A stretch of 64,000 nt of DNA from Novosphingobium sp. AAP83. Lineage in GTDB: Bacteria; Pseudomonadota; Alphaproteobacteria; Sphingomonadales; Sphingomonadaceae. The notes under the pieces are model-generated. The model was given only the letters and a program-made list of their open reading frames with translations, was not told the origin of the DNA and searched no databases. The stretch spans positions 310,001 to 374,000 of the forward strand of contig NZ_LJHY01000022.1 of the NCBI RefSeq assembly GCF_001295795.1. Reading direction: 5' to 3'. Below are positions 63,212 through 64,000 of the stretch, one piece after another (positions within the stretch are counted from its first letter, which is position 1; the number at the start of each line of letters is the position of its first letter). The position numbers and the translations under genes were made by a program.

Positions 63212-64000
63212 ATGCGGCAAAAAGAATTGCGTACCGCACTCGTGTGTTTTGGCGGCATCAGCCTTGCAGTGTACATGCACGGCGTGACCAAGGAACTATG
63301 GCACGCCACCCGCGCAAGTCGGGCGTTCCATTGCCCGCAAAGCGATAATGTCCATGGTGTAGAGCAGGTGTATGTGCGCCTGTTTGAAGAAATCGCACTT
63401 AGCCGCGAACTGCGCGTGCGGCTTTTGCCCGATATCATCTCGGGCGCGAGTGCAGGCGGCATCAATGGTGTGTTCCTGGCACAAGCCATCGCTACCGGCC
63501 AAAGCCTTGAGCCTCTGACCGCGATGTGGCTTGAACGCGCAGACATAGACGTATTGCTTGATCCTGACGCCAAGCCATGGGGCCGCTTTGCCAAGTTCTG
63601 GGCGCAACCGCTAGTGTGGTTCGTGCTGAAGCGCCCCGGCAACGTCGTCAGCAGCACCGTCGCGCCGCAAACCCGCTCGGAAGTGCGGCGGAAGGTATCG
63701 AGCCTGATCCGCGCGCGCTGGTTCTCGCCACCGTTTAGCGGCATCGGCTTTTCGCGGATGATCGCCGATGCGCTTGATGCCATGGCGTCTGCCCCCGAAG
63801 GTGCGCCCTTACTGCCCGATGGCCATCCGATTGACCTGCTGGTAACTGCGACCGATTTTAACGGCCACCTTGAAGAAATCCGCCTGAACAGCCCGCCCAC
63901 GGTGGTCGAGAGCGAACACCGCCTGTCGATTGCGTTTCGGCACATGGCTGATCGCAAACACCCTGCGGGCCTTGCTGCAGCTCCCGAACTGGTACTGGCT
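63212..64000 (+). CDS. Patatin-like phospholipase, 5' part only
   Basis: From the ATG at 63212, 263 codons are open to the window edge. The product begins Arg-Thr-Ala-Leu-Val-Cys-Phe-Gly-Gly-Ile-Ser-Leu-Ala-Val-Tyr-Met-His-Gly-Val-Thr-Lys-Glu, the oxyanion and start pattern of the patatin-related TIGR03607 type. It has the serine hydrolase motif Gly-Ala-Ser80-Ala-Gly-Gly at 78-83. The partner Asp-Gly is expected further on. It is divergent from the glycosyltransferase; the 237 bases between are AT-rich and should hold both promoters. Lipid substrate is unknown. The C-terminus lies outside the window. Confidence 0.88.
   Translation, partial: MRQKELRTALVCFGGISLAVYMHGVTKELWHATRASRAFHCPQSDNVHGVEQVYVRLFEEIALSRELRVRLLPDIISGASAGGINGVFLAQAIATGQSLEPLTAMWLERADIDVLLDPDAKPWGRFAKFWAQPLVWFVLKRPGNVVSSTVAPQTRSEVRRKVSSLIRARWFSPPFSGIGFSRMIADALDAMASAPEGAPLLPDGHPIDLLVTATDFNGHLEEIRLNSPPTVVESEHRLSIAFRHMADRKHPAGLAAAPELVLA

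Overview
The window reads as chromosome of a sphingomonad alphaproteobacterium (Novosphingobium/Erythrobacter-like). The evidence is gene order and family content: pyrG-secG-tpiA facing ppiD-trpE/G/D/C-moaC-moeA-lexA-comEC/gltX-gltA, LexA sites of the alphaproteobacterial form GTTC-N7-GTTC, an imuA-imuB-dnaE2 mutasome, a TonB receptor beside a spinster-type MFS transporter, and the XrtA/PEP-CTERM regulators PrsK/PrsR with their sugar transferase. Species assignment is inference. Coding sequence is GC-rich (about 60-70 % in core genes) and packed into tight operons with many ATGA/GTGA overlaps.

Layout. 1-165 is the start of an ftsB-like division gene running off the left edge. 383-11670 is an accessory block: a Tat-exported gluconate-dehydrogenase-like pair, an alkyl sulfatase, and then a segment bounded by a tRNA-Arg 3'-end-like repeat (4742-4763) and the real tRNA-Arg(CCT) (11671-11747). 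That segment holds a TonB receptor/hydrolase/MFS operon, a divergent TetR regulator, and the wreck of a nitrilase joined to the C-terminal part of an aldoxime dehydratase. 11809-20148 is housekeeping: grxC-nit-DUF1178, Hsp20, Crp/Fnr, pyrG, secG, tpiA, ppiD. 20160-25616 is the trp operon. It is interrupted between trpE and trpG by two AT-rich, translationally coupled foreign genes (an FRG-domain protein and an unrecognised acidic 119-residue protein), and between trpD and trpC by a repeat element with 26-bp perfect inverted ends. 25691-35804 holds a membrane protein, a serine hydrolase, moaC-moeA, lexA, comEC, gltX and gltA.

35805-42394 is a cluster of apparently degenerate signalling and enzyme-like proteins: a histidine kinase whose phosphoacceptor His is Pro, a DUF2336 protein, a nucleotidyltransferase/CDP-alcohol-transferase-like membrane protein without the transferase motif, an Hpt-like protein whose His is Met, and a divergent 825-residue membrane coiled-coil protein. 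42420-50855 is an SOS mutagenesis block in which a radical-SAM repair protein and a DUF4130-UdgX fusion lie between imuB and dnaE2. It has two LexA boxes of its own and lexA carries a third. 51038-56392 holds a PNPOx-like protein, an APC permease, panB, a DUF475/TerC-like protein and a CoA-transferase. 56467-62974 is the operon glycosyltransferase-prsK-prsR-TPR protein of the XrtA/PEP-CTERM exopolysaccharide system; the exosortase itself is not in the window. A patatin-like phospholipase runs off the right edge.

The strongest candidates for something undescribed are the FRG plus small-protein pair embedded in the trp operon and the pseudo-signalling cluster. The mutasome with built-in UdgX and radical-SAM genes is the most coherent functional story.
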